A DNA stretch of 64,000 nt from CAZRHH01 sp964599885 (GTDB lineage: Bacteria; Chloroflexota; Dehalococcoidia; DSTF01; JACRBR01): assembly GCA_964599885.1 (NCBI GenBank), contig CAZRHH010000009.1, positions 22,632 to 86,631 on the forward strand, read 5' to 3'. Of this stretch, positions 16,400 to 24,009 are shown in pieces. The translations under genes were made by a program, and so were the position numbers. Below the pieces are notes generated by a model, which ran no database searches, was not told the origin of the DNA, and saw only the letters and a list, made by a program, of their open reading frames with translations. Each line of letters starts with the position of its first letter. The first letter of the stretch is position 1.

Positions 16400-16559
16400 A
16401 GCGGAGCTGCCCGTCCCGTCGTACTAGAAGTGTCGTGCTTGACGAGCAGCGTATCCGACACGCGCAGGTCGCGGTAACGTCAAAGGCACGCGGGGAGCCG
16501 CGACGGATCGCTATACTAGGATCGCGCGATGGAATCTGCGTCTGCGGAGGTAACCAGCG

Positions 16560-16907
16560 ATGGCCAGGAAGAAGAACGAGCAGCCGACGTCCCAAGAGAA
16601 GAGCGATCAGGCAAAAGAGCGTGCCGAGCGCGGAAAGCGCATCGTCGCGCGCGTGCTAGCTGACAAAGAGTTCATGGCCGGCGTCGAAGAAGGACGGGAA
16701 TCACAGCGCCGGGGCGAGGGCGTCTCTCTGAAGGATCTGCAAGAGAGCGCGCAAGCGAAAGAACGCGCCGAACGGGCGCGGAAGATGGTCAAGCGCATCA
16801 CCGCAAACAAGGAATTCATGAAGGGTGTCGAGAGAGGCATCGAGGCCGGACGACGCGGCGAGGGCGTGCCGCTCAAGGATTTGCAGCGCAAGAATGCCGG
16901 ACGTTGA
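16560..16907 (+). CDS. Antitoxin-like protein made of two tandem 44-residue repeats
   Basis: 115 residues; GGAGG eight bases before the ATG. Residues 18-61 and 66-109 are near-copies: AKERAERxxKxVxR, then KEFMxGVExGxExxRRGEGV, then LKDLQ. The RRGEGVxLKDLQ ending resembles the C-terminal toxin-wrapping tail of type II antitoxins. The stop overlaps the RelE/ParE-like gene downstream by 14 bases, as in toxin-antitoxin pairs. It has no obvious DNA-binding domain, so autoregulation is uncertain. A TATACT box at about 16511-16516 may be the -10 element. Confidence 0.6.
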   Translation: MARKKNEQPTSQEKSDQAKERAERGKRIVARVLADKEFMAGVEEGRESQRRGEGVSLKDLQESAQAKERAERARKMVKRITANKEFMKGVERGIEAGRRGEGVPLKDLQRKNAGR

Positions 16908-17178
16908 CGCGATCCTGCAGCCGGACGCCCGGCACTTCTACGACAACATCAAACGCCCCGCACACAAGCGTCGTCTCGACGCGGTCATGGCCGGCATTCG
17001 CGAGAATCCACGCATAGATGGCGAGCTGAAATTCGCCGTTCCATCGCGCGACCGTACGATGATCGGCTACGCGGACGGGATGTTCATCGTCATGTTTGAA
17101 CATCTGAACGATTGGACGATATCCATCACTAACATTGCCTGCGACAAAGACTTCATCCCGTGGGACGACATCGACTGA
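16894..17178 (+). CDS. RelE/ParE-like toxin
   Basis: 94 residues. The pattern ARHFYDNIKRPAHKRRLDAV, then IRENP, then FAVPSRDRTMIGYADGMF matches the compact helix-hairpin plus beta-sheet fold of RelE/ParE toxins (ribosome-dependent mRNA cleavage or gyrase inhibition). Conserved catalytic residues of RelE are not obvious, so ParE-like or HigB-like activity is possible. It overlaps the duplicated antitoxin gene and ends 12 bases from the convergent TIM-barrel gene. Confidence 0.55.
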   Translation: MPDVDAILQPDARHFYDNIKRPAHKRRLDAVMAGIRENPRIDGELKFAVPSRDRTMIGYADGMFIVMFEHLNDWTISITNIACDKDFIPWDDID

Positions 17179-17190
17179 CCGCCGCAGCGC

Positions 17191-18108
17191 CTACGCGATC
17201 ACCCCGCGCTCCCGCAGAAACGGGATCGCCGCACGCACCGCATCCGCCGGCTGCGACTGGTTGATCTCAAACACGCGCATCGCCGTCGCCGGCAGCCCGT
17301 CGCGAATATAATCCCACTCCACATCGCCGTGACCCGGCGCGCGATGATCGCCGATGCCCGTCACGTCGTGCAGGTGCGAGCCGATCGTGCGCACGCCGTT
17401 CGTGTCGAGCCACAGCCGCTTGTCGACGAGCCCCAACCGCCACTGCACCTCGGCGTGGCCGACGTCGTGCCAGTAGCCCGCGACATCCGTGCCGTAGTCG
17501 GCGAGCAGCATCGCCGCCTCGGCCGGCTGTGGGATCTCGTGATAGTGCAGCCGGTTCTCGATGCCGATCGCGACGCCGCTCGCTTCGCCGTGCGCCGTTA
17601 GTTCTTGCAGCGTCTTGCGCGCCTGGTCAACCCACGGCGCCGCTTCGTCCGCGCGCTTCTTGATGATCGCCGCGCGCAGCTCCTCGACGCGCTCGCCGTC
17701 GCGCGTGCCGCTGTCGAACAGCCGCCGCAGCTCGCGCTCCTGCTCGAACATCGGCGTGCCGACGCCGCCCAGATGCACCACCACCGCTCGCCCGCCGACG
17801 CTCTTCGTGAAGTCGATGCTGCCCTTCGTGTACGTGATCGCCGCGCGCCGCTCGTCGTCGTCCGTCGACGCCAGATTGAGCGAACTGTTCGACTTGTTGG
17901 CGGCATCGCGCACCAGGGGCGCCGGCGCGTGAATCGACGAGATCGGCACGCCGTGATAGCTCAGCAGCCGCTCGAACGGCGCCGTCGCCGTCGAGTGGCT
18001 GATCTCAATCGCGTCGTACCCCAGCTCGAGCGTCTCATGCACGAACTCGTGCATATCCGCCACAAACCGGTCCTGCTGCGCCCACATCGTGCTAAGGGAG
18101 AGGGTCAT
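17191..18108 (-). CDS. Sugar phosphate isomerase/epimerase-like TIM barrel protein
   Basis: 305 residues of the xylose-isomerase-like TIM barrel (AP endonuclease 2) superfamily. The start is MTLSLSTMWAQQDRF. Likely metal-site residues are Glu in EISHS, His in VVVHLGG, Glu in IGIENR, His-Asp in YWHDVGHAEV, His in SHLHDVTG and the HGDVEWDYI segment. It is a cytoplasmic isomerase or epimerase of unknown sugar or inositol substrate. It sits between toxin-antitoxin modules without obvious functional link. Confidence 0.78.
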   Translation of the reverse strand: MTLSLSTMWAQQDRFVADMHEFVHETLELGYDAIEISHSTATAPFERLLSYHGVPISSIHAPAPLVRDAANKSNSSLNLASTDDDERRAAITYTKGSIDFTKSVGGRAVVVHLGGVGTPMFEQERELRRLFDSGTRDGERVEELRAAIIKKRADEAAPWVDQARKTLQELTAHGEASGVAIGIENRLHYHEIPQPAEAAMLLADYGTDVAGYWHDVGHAEVQWRLGLVDKRLWLDTNGVRTIGSHLHDVTGIGDHRAPGHGDVEWDYIRDGLPATAMRVFEINQSQPADAVRAAIPFLRERGVIA

Positions 18109-18114
18109 GGGTGG

Positions 18115-18171
18115 AGGATAGGGGTTGGAGGCGGGAAACGGGCGGCGGCGGGGGAAGTTGGAGGTCGGAGG
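18115..18171. repeat. GGAGG/GGGAAGTTGG low-complexity tract
   Basis: Imperfect GGAGGATAGGGGTTGGAGGC units, of the same purine-rich, period-7 style as 24891-24920. It fills the gap between the TIM-barrel gene and hepT. Confidence 0.55.
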
Positions 18172-18531
18172 CTAGGCGCCGGGATCGGGGTCGAGGCGGT
18201 CGATGTACGGCGCGATGGCGGTGATCAGCGCCGGTATGTCGCGCTCGACGACACGCCAGACGACATCTAGGTCGACGCGATTGTAACCGTGAACCAGATG
18301 GTGCCGCATACCGATGACGGCGGCCCACGGTACGTCTGCAATCTCGGACTTGATCGCCGCGGACAATCCGCCTGCCGCCTCACCGATGTTCTCGATGCCT
18401 TTCTGGACGGCGAATTGCAACTGGTAGTCCTCATCAAGATCGTCGCGGAGCCGCCCGGTCATGAACGACTCGACACGGCGTGCCGCAATCATGATGTCGA
18501 TGAGCAGCTCGTCGTCAGACGGCGGCAAAGA
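18172..18531 (-). CDS. hepT: HepT-like ribonuclease toxin
   Basis: About 119 residues. HEPN-fold helical protein; Arg75, His80 and Tyr82 in MRHHLVHGYNRVD form the RX4HXY active motif. In characterised MntA/HepT pairs this is an RNase silenced by AMPylation of the tyrosine. The start is uncertain: a TTG at 18531 gives the canonical PPSDDELLIDIMIAARR beginning and overlaps the end of mntA by 17 bases; the next in-frame ATG would cut helix 1. It is translationally coupled to mntA. Confidence 0.8.
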   Translation of the reverse strand, partial: SLPPSDDELLIDIMIAARRVESFMTGRLRDDLDEDYQLQFAVQKGIENIGEAAGGLSAAIKSEIADVPWAAVIGMRHHLVHGYNRVDLDVVWRVVERDIPALITAIAPYIDRLDPDPGA

Positions 18532-18838
18532 CTTGCTGCGCAGTACTAAGAATGTTCCGCCGGCGGAGCCAATTGGGATTCGTCTCAACGAGCCGTCGCT
18601 GCACCAGATCAACCGGCCGCCCGAACAGCGCGGCGGCCTCCTCGTCCATAGCAACCAGGTCGGCGATCCAGTGCTCGCTGCCCTCGGCGAACGTCACCAG
18701 CACGTCGACGTCACTCTCCGGCCCGAAGTCATCCCGCAGCACCGACCCGAACAGCTCGAAGCGGACGATCTGCCACTTCTCGCAGAACGCCGCGATCTGT
18801 TCGGGTGTGACACTGACGTTCGGGTGGATCGTGGCCAT
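18515..18838 (-). CDS. mntA: MNT-domain minimal nucleotidyltransferase antitoxin
   Basis: 107 residues from the ATG at 18838. Minimal nucleotidyltransferase with a perfect GSX10DXD signature (Gly31, Ser32, Asp43, Asp45; FGSVLRDDFGPESDVDVLV). The N-terminus PNVSVTPEQIAAFCEKWQI is typical of MntA antitoxins, which add AMP to HepT. It lies immediately upstream of and overlapping hepT. A longer in-frame start at 18934 is rejected because the extension is arginine/proline-rich. Confidence 0.85.
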   Translation of the reverse strand: MATIHPNVSVTPEQIAAFCEKWQIVRFELFGSVLRDDFGPESDVDVLVTFAEGSEHWIADLVAMDEEAAALFGRPVDLVQRRLVETNPNWLRRRNILSTAQQVFAAV

Positions 18839-18947
18839 GCGGGGAGTATAGGGGATTGTTCGCGCGGGCCGACGGTGACGAGCCGCACCCACGGCCCGGC
18901 CCCTGACCGAGACCGAGACCGCCAAAGCTTCCACTAGTTCGTGATAG

Positions 18948-18961
18948 ACTCGCTAACGAGT
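18948..18961. promoter_or_regulatory. Short palindrome upstream of the Fic gene
   Basis: ACTCG-CTAA-CGAGT lies 32 bases before the Fic ATG, between the divergent mntA and fic genes. It could be an operator. The evidence is only the symmetry and position. Confidence 0.3.
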
Positions 18962-18992
18962 GCCGATTCCGCTTCGACAATTAAGGATCACC

Positions 18993-20393
18993 ATGACGAT
19001 CGAGCCCGCACCAGCAAAGCAGGATTATCGCGACATCCAAGGCACTTCATACTGCTACTCAGACGGAGTTGTTCCGCTGCTTGACGGCCTTGCCGAGCGT
19101 GTTCAGTTGATGCGTGCGGCAGGACGGCTCAATGCCGATTCACTAGCGCACATTAGAAAATTCTTCAGGCTCAAGAGCATCTATCACTCCAATGCAATCG
19201 AGGGAAACCAGCTCAACATCGGAGAGACGCGCATCGTAGTCGAACAGGGCTTGACTATTACCGGGAAGCCCCTAAAGGACAGCGCGGAGGCCAAGAATCT
19301 AGCGCACGCGCTTGATTTCTTCGAGTCACTAGCCACATCCCGGGAACCGCTCACGTGCGTCGCGATTCGCCAGACCCATGCCCTCATCTTGAAGGACATC
19401 GACGACGACAATGCCGGCAAATACCGAGAGATTGTTGTGGAGATCAGTGGATCAAAATACCATCCGCCGGCACCGCATGACGTGCCTCCGGAGATGGATC
19501 AGTTCTGCTCATGGCTTGCCATGGCGAACGAGGCCGCGGAGGGGAGTAATCCAGTAGCCCTCGCGGCAGCCGCGCACGCATGGTTCGTTCGGATTCACCC
19601 CTTTGCTGATGGAAATGGGCGAACCGCTAGAATAATCATGAATCTCATCCTCATGCGCCACGGCTATCCCATTGCCGTCATAACCAAAGATGAACGCCAA
19701 CGATATTACGATGCATTGGAGGAGTCACAGTCTAGTGACCTCACGCCCTTCATTTTGCAGATCACGGAATCCGTCGTTGAAAGTCTCGAAGAGTACGAGC
19801 GCGCCGTGGCGGAACAGACGGCTCAACAAGAATGGGCGCAGTCACTGGTTGCCAAATTCACGGCACCTCAGCGGAGCGAGGCCGAGAACTTCTACGAAGT
19901 GTGGCGTTCAGCCATGGAACTGTTCAAGAATTACGTCAGGCAGAGTACCCACCTGATCAACGAACAGGCTAGTGGACTCGCCCGAATATATTTCGAAGAC
20001 TTCGGCAACCTAGAGTTTGAGAAGTATCTGAGTCTCCGAGACAGAGGTCTCACGAAGCGGACTTGGTTCTTTCGAATCGATTTCAAGTCGGCGGAGAAAG
20101 CTGCGCGCTACTTGTTCTTCTTTGGTTTCCCGAGCCAGGCGATGGCCGGTCATTTGAACTTGGGCGACCGCGTGACGCTTCACGTGTCCACAGAGGTCAC
20201 GCCGTTCCTCTACGAGCGGCTGGAGAACCTCCAGCGCTTGGATCTGCCGGATGTCCGGGAAGTTGGCTACAACATGGGCGACGAACAGTTCGTCGTTCGC
20301 GCCACCGGAGGAGTGATTCAGGTGCAGCGAGTTGAGGAGATCGTGCGTCTCTTTTTCGAGCAGGTAGTTCAGCGCAATTTCCCGTCAACCTGA
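18993..20393 (+). CDS. Fic family AMP-transferase, class II
   Basis: 466 residues; AAGGA six bases before the ATG at 18993. The catalytic Fic motif HPFADGNGR (202-210) is intact. The self-inhibitory motif S66xxxE70G71 (YHSNAIEGNQL) lies N-terminal to the core, which defines class II. Fic proteins transfer AMP from ATP to Ser/Thr/Tyr hydroxyls. Residues about 300-466 form a second, mixed alpha/beta region (LARIYFEDFGNLEFEKYLSL) that I do not recognise. Base composition is lower in G+C than neighbours, suggesting transfer. Confidence 0.85.
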   Translation: MTIEPAPAKQDYRDIQGTSYCYSDGVVPLLDGLAERVQLMRAAGRLNADSLAHIRKFFRLKSIYHSNAIEGNQLNIGETRIVVEQGLTITGKPLKDSAEAKNLAHALDFFESLATSREPLTCVAIRQTHALILKDIDDDNAGKYREIVVEISGSKYHPPAPHDVPPEMDQFCSWLAMANEAAEGSNPVALAAAAHAWFVRIHPFADGNGRTARIIMNLILMRHGYPIAVITKDERQRYYDALEESQSSDLTPFILQITESVVESLEEYERAVAEQTAQQEWAQSLVAKFTAPQRSEAENFYEVWRSAMELFKNYVRQSTHLINEQASGLARIYFEDFGNLEFEKYLSLRDRGLTKRTWFFRIDFKSAEKAARYLFFFGFPSQAMAGHLNLGDRVTLHVSTEVTPFLYERLENLQRLDLPDVREVGYNMGDEQFVVRATGGVIQVQRVEEIVRLFFEQVVQRNFPST

Positions 20394-20412
20394 AGCAGCG
20401 GCGTCACACTCC

Positions 20413-21582
20413 TCACCCCGATCCCCCCACCCCAATGGCCCGCCCGATCGCGAACGTCACCGCCGCCGCTACTGCGCCGATCGCCAACTGCCGCGCGCCC
20501 GAATACAGCGTGCTGCGGCCCGTGAACAGCGAGACGCCGGCGCCGATCGCGAACAGCGCGATGCCGCTTGCTGCCAGCGACGCGCTGAAGTGCCACCAGC
20601 TTGAGCCGAACAGGAACGGGATGACCGGGATGATGGCGCCGAGCGCGAACCAGACGAACGAGCTGAACGCGACGCGCCAGGGCTGGCCCAGTTCATCCGG
20701 GTTGAGCCCCAACTCTTCGCGCGCCAGCGTTTCGAGCGCCACGCCGCGGTCGGCGATGATCCGCTGCGACAGCGACTCCGCTTCGGCGACAGGCAGCCCC
20801 TTCGCGCGATAGATCAGCGCCAGTTCGCGGCGTTCTTCTTCGGGGTTGGCCTCCAACTCTTCCTTCTCGAGCGCGATCTGCCGCTCGAACAATTCGCGCT
20901 GCGACGTCACCGACACGAACTCGCCGGCGCCCATCGAGAACGCGCCCGCGAGGAGGCCGGCGATGCCTGCGAGGATGATGAAGCGTCCGTCGGGGTTCGC
21001 GCCGGCGACGCCGATGACGAGGCTGAGGTTGGAGACGAGGCCGTCGCTGACGCCGAAGATCGATGCGCGCAGCGTGCCGCCCGCGTCGACACGGTGCCAG
21101 CGTTCGTTGCGGGCGATGCCCGCGACGTCGGTGCCGCCGCCCGGCGAGTACATCGTCGAGAGCGTGCGCGAGTGCGAACGCTCGTTGCGCGCCATCGACG
21201 GGCCCGCTTCGGACTGCGACATGTACTCGTCGAAGCCGTTCGACTCCATCGCGCTGACCATCGGCAGCACCGCGCGCGCGCCAAGCTTGTCGGCGAGAAA
21301 GCCGAGTATCCGCACCCGCGCCGACGGCCGCACGGGGCCGGGATCGACGCCCGATTCGCGCAGTTTCGTCGCCCAGACGCTGACGTGCCTGGTCTCCGTC
21401 TCCGCCAGATCGAGGAAGATCTGCGCGCGCTCCGGGTCCTTCTCCGCCCGCGCCAACCGGCGATAGATCTCGACGCCGTCGATCTCGCCCTGATAGTTCG
21501 TCTTGTAGCGCTTGATGTCGGCCGCTGACGGCGCGGCAGGCGTTGGCGTCTCCGACGGGGACTTCGCCTCGATGTCATCCAT
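20413..21582 (-). CDS. MbfA-like ferritin/VIT1 fusion, membrane iron exporter
   Basis: 389 residues. An N-terminal ferritin-like (rubrerythrin/erythrin) domain with Glu33, Glu61, Glu63 and His66 (YQGEIDGVEIYRRLARAE; AETETRH) is fused to a VIT1/CCC1 membrane domain from about 150 (LRASIFGVSDGLVSNLSLVI), which has about five transmembrane helices. Known fusion proteins of this type (MbfA) export iron from the cytoplasm under iron or peroxide stress. No clear iron-box operator is visible. No clear Shine-Dalgarno precedes the ATG. Confidence 0.85.
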   Translation of the reverse strand: MDDIEAKSPSETPTPAAPSAADIKRYKTNYQGEIDGVEIYRRLARAEKDPERAQIFLDLAETETRHVSVWATKLRESGVDPGPVRPSARVRILGFLADKLGARAVLPMVSAMESNGFDEYMSQSEAGPSMARNERSHSRTLSTMYSPGGGTDVAGIARNERWHRVDAGGTLRASIFGVSDGLVSNLSLVIGVAGANPDGRFIILAGIAGLLAGAFSMGAGEFVSVTSQRELFERQIALEKEELEANPEEERRELALIYRAKGLPVAEAESLSQRIIADRGVALETLAREELGLNPDELGQPWRVAFSSFVWFALGAIIPVIPFLFGSSWWHFSASLAASGIALFAIGAGVSLFTGRSTLYSGARQLAIGAVAAAVTFAIGRAIGVGGSG

Positions 21583-21704
21583 GGGGGCATCATATGTTCA
21601 CGCGGAACGACCGTCTATGCATGCGCGCTGAATTGACCCGCCGGACAGCGGTTCATACACTCAACGCACACCCCAACCTGACCTACACACGACAGGAGTC
21701 GTTG

Positions 21705-22505
21705 ATGCTTGCAGCCGCCCTCAATCTCAATCCCGAGCGGATCGTCGTCACCGAGTTGTTCGGCGCGATCGGTTCGCCGCAAAAGACCACCGAATACATC
21801 CGCATGCTCAAGGGCATCGAAGACAACCCGAAGGTACGCGCGCTCGTCATCGACATTGATTCACCCGGCGGTTCGGCGGGGCCGTCGGAGTACATCTTTC
21901 GTTCCGTCGCGAAGGTGGCGAAGAAGAAGCCCGTTGTGGCGTTCGTGCGCGGCATGGGCGCGTCGGGCGGCTACATGGTGGCTTGCGGCGCGACGAAGAT
22001 TCTCGCCGTGCCGATGGCGCTCGTTGGCTCGATCGGCGTGATCTCGATGCGGCCGATGCTGTACGAAGCGCTGGACAAGATCGGCGTGCGGATGGAGATC
22101 ACGAAGAGCGGCCGCCTCAAGGACATGTTCTCGAGCTTCCGCGAGGCGACCGACGAAGAGCGCCAGAAGGAGCAGCAGCTACTCGACGGCGTCTACGATC
22201 GTTTCGTCGAGATGGTGGCTGAGGCGCGCAAGATGCCACTCGAACGCGTGCGCGAACTCGCGACAGGCGAGATCTTCACGGCGATCCAGGCGAAGGAGAA
22301 CGGCCTCATCGACGACCTGGGCGATCTCGACACGGCGATCGATCTCGCGCAGGCGCTCGGCAACATCAGCGAGCGCCGCGTCACGTACATGAAGCCGCAC
22401 CGCGGCCTGCGCGACCGGCTGATGAACAACGCCGCCGCCACCTTCGCCGATTCGTTCGCGATGGCGCTGGAAACGCGCCTCCGCGAGCGCCGTATCGATC
22501 TGTAA
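21705..22505 (+). CDS. sppA: Signal peptide peptidase SppA (S49 family)
   Basis: 266 residues from the ATG at 21705; AGGAG lies eight bases upstream. Short SppA with one protease domain: oxyanion region IDIDSPGGSAGPSEY, nucleophile Ser in RGMGASGGYMVAC, general base Lys in KSGRLKDMFS. It degrades cleaved signal peptides. No strongly hydrophobic N-terminal anchor is visible, so it may be membrane-peripheral or cytoplasmic. It is divergent from the iron exporter gene. An upstream in-frame extension lacks coding character. Confidence 0.88.
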   Translation: MLAAALNLNPERIVVTELFGAIGSPQKTTEYIRMLKGIEDNPKVRALVIDIDSPGGSAGPSEYIFRSVAKVAKKKPVVAFVRGMGASGGYMVACGATKILAVPMALVGSIGVISMRPMLYEALDKIGVRMEITKSGRLKDMFSSFREATDEERQKEQQLLDGVYDRFVEMVAEARKMPLERVRELATGEIFTAIQAKENGLIDDLGDLDTAIDLAQALGNISERRVTYMKPHRGLRDRLMNNAAATFADSFAMALETRLRERRIDL

Positions 22506-22568
22506 GGGTCTATCCACAGATCAAATGGAGGCAGGACGCGGGATGGCTGTCTGATTGTTTGCGGCAAT

Positions 22569-22665
22569 GAGTTCGTTTCGTAATTTTCATGTTGCTGCAT
22601 CGAGCTCGTCTCGTACTGTTCGTCTCTTGGCTTCGGCGCGGGGAGTTCGTTTCGTAATTTTCGTG
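22569..22665. repeat. GAGTTCGTTTCGTAATTTTC direct repeats
   Basis: Copies at 22569-22591 and 22643-22665 differ at one base; a decayed copy (GAGCTCGTCTCGTACTGTTC) lies between them. Read on the minus strand they give ENYETN-type peptides. Confidence 0.8.
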
Positions 22666-22690
22666 TGCGCCGCGCGTGCTGCCGGGTGCG

Positions 22691-22720
22691 CTTTGATTGT
22701 GTTTGATTGAATCAATCAAA
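22691..22720. repeat. TTGATTG/CAATCAA palindromic cluster
   Basis: TTTGATTGTGTTTGATTGAA followed by TCAATCAAAC. The motif is shared with 7715-7857. Confidence 0.6.
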
Positions 22721-22850
22721 CGGCGCGGGGACGGTGTGCCGGTGGCGGGTTGTGTGCGGGCGGAGTTAGACATGGTGGGATTGTGGGGGTTTAGTGCGGG
22801 ATGTCGAAGGGACTAGTGTCACAATCGATGAAGCGGGACTTGGGGGCTGG

Positions 22851-22884
22851 GGTTCAACGCAGAGGCGCAGAGAGGCGCCGAAGT
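22851..22884. repeat. Reverse copy of the CCTCTGTG-class repeat
   Basis: GGTTCAACGCAGAGGCGCAG followed by AGAGGCGCCGAAG. It is the inverse orientation of the copies at 671-837. Confidence 0.65.
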
Positions 22885-22949
22885 TCCAATCTCTAAAGAG
22901 AGCCAGGGACGGCTGTAACTTGGTGTGCGCCGAGTCCTGTGCTGAGCCC

Positions 22950-22977
22950 ACGAACGCGGGCTGAAAGCCCGCTCCAC
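22950..22977. repeat. Reverse copy of the 9508-9535 hairpin repeat
   Basis: GCGGGCT-GAA-AGCCCGC (22956-22972) with the same asymmetric flanks as 9508-9535 on the opposite strand. Confidence 0.85.
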
Positions 22978-23023
22978 GGATCAGTGGAGAGTTTTTCACA
23001 CCCTGCTGAGCCGCCGGGACTTC

Positions 23024-23428
23024 TCACTCCAGACTCCCGACGCCCAGCCGCATGACCGCGCTCGCCACTGCCGCCCCAATCAGCGCCCCCACAACGTCCG
23101 CCGCGAAATCAGGCAGCCCCGGGTCTCGTCCCGGGACGATGATCTGGTGCAGCTCGTCGGTCACGCCGTAGAGCGTCGATAGCGCGATGGCGAGCAGCAT
23201 GGCCAGTGCGATGCTGCGCCAATGCCGACGTGCGAGCCACGCGATGATAAACGCGAGCACGGCGTACTCGACGACGTGCGCGATCTTGTCGTATGGGAAT
23301 GATGGCGGCCCGGTGACGACGATCCTGTTTGGGATCGACGACAGCGCGAAGATCAGCGCCATCCACGCGACGAGTGCGGGCCAGCCGATGAGAGAGTCGA
23401 TGGCGTCGTGGATCATGCGCAAATTCAC
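23024..23428 (-). CDS. VanZ-like family membrane protein
   Basis: 134 residues, four predicted transmembrane helices. The VanZ signature is present: DKIAHVVEYAVLAFI, then VTDELHQIIVPGRDPGLPDF, then DVVGALIGAAV. The family includes teicoplanin-resistance VanZ and many envelope-associated proteins of unknown activity. The start is GTG at 23428 or ATG at 23416. It lies 13 bases after the acetyltransferase gene on the same strand and is probably co-transcribed. Confidence 0.8.
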   Translation of the reverse strand: MNLRMIHDAIDSLIGWPALVAWMALIFALSSIPNRIVVTGPPSFPYDKIAHVVEYAVLAFIIAWLARRHWRSIALAMLLAIALSTLYGVTDELHQIIVPGRDPGLPDFAADVVGALIGAAVASAVMRLGVGSLE

Positions 23429-23441
23429 GCGTGCGGGGCGC

Positions 23442-23975
23442 TCATGATGTCGCGCCGAACGGCCGCTCCATCCACAGCACGTCCCAGTATCGGCCGAACT
23501 TGTAGCCGACGTCGTGCATCAGGCCGGCGTGCACGAAGCCGAAGCGTTTGTGCAGCGCAATCGATGCGTCGTTCGGCATGGTGATGCCACCGATCACCAT
23601 GTGGATATCGTTGCTCACGATGGCGCCGAACAGCGTCGCATACAGCGCGCCGCCGATGCCGCGGCGCTCGTTTCCCGGCGCGCAGTAGATCGTGGTTTCG
23701 ACGGTGGTGTCATATGCCGCCTTCACACGGAATTGATGCGAGCCCGCGTAGCCAAGGATCGCGCCATCCGATTCGGCGACGAACAGCCGGTGCGGCCCAC
23801 TCGGCGCGAATTGCTCGAACCACGGGCGCCGCTGTTCGACGGTGTAGGACTCGATGTCGAATGTGATCGCTGTGTTGATGACGTAGTGGTTGTAGATCTC
23901 GACGATGGCGGGCAGATCGTCGCTGACGGCGGTGCGAATGGTGACGTCCGACACAGGCGATGGGCTCGGGGTCAT
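23442..23975 (-). CDS. GNAT N-acetyltransferase, phosphinothricin/methionine sulfoximine type
   Basis: 177 residues. The family start VTIRTAVSDDLPAIVEIYNH with NTAITFD is typical of Pat/MddA-like enzymes that acetylate phosphinothricin, methionine sulfone or related amines with acetyl-CoA. The acetyl-CoA loop is APGNERRGIGGALYATL (residues about 100-117). HKRFGFVHAGLMHDVGYKFG closes the fold. It lies upstream of the VanZ-like gene. Confidence 0.82.
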   Translation of the reverse strand: MTPSPSPVSDVTIRTAVSDDLPAIVEIYNHYVINTAITFDIESYTVEQRRPWFEQFAPSGPHRLFVAESDGAILGYAGSHQFRVKAAYDTTVETTIYCAPGNERRGIGGALYATLFGAIVSNDIHMVIGGITMPNDASIALHKRFGFVHAGLMHDVGYKFGRYWDVLWMERPFGATS

Positions 23976-24009
23976 GCCGCATGGTACATCGAGCTAGCGG
24001 CGCAGGCGG

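Larger units (their letters stand above)
22506..23023. other. 518-bp gene-free repeat-rich region
   Basis: No gene supported. In order it contains two GAGTTCGTTTCGTAATTTTC repeats with a decayed third between them, a CAATCAAAC palindromic cluster, a reverse-oriented CGCAGAGGCGCAGAG repeat and a reverse hairpin repeat at 22950-22977. Confidence 0.75.
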
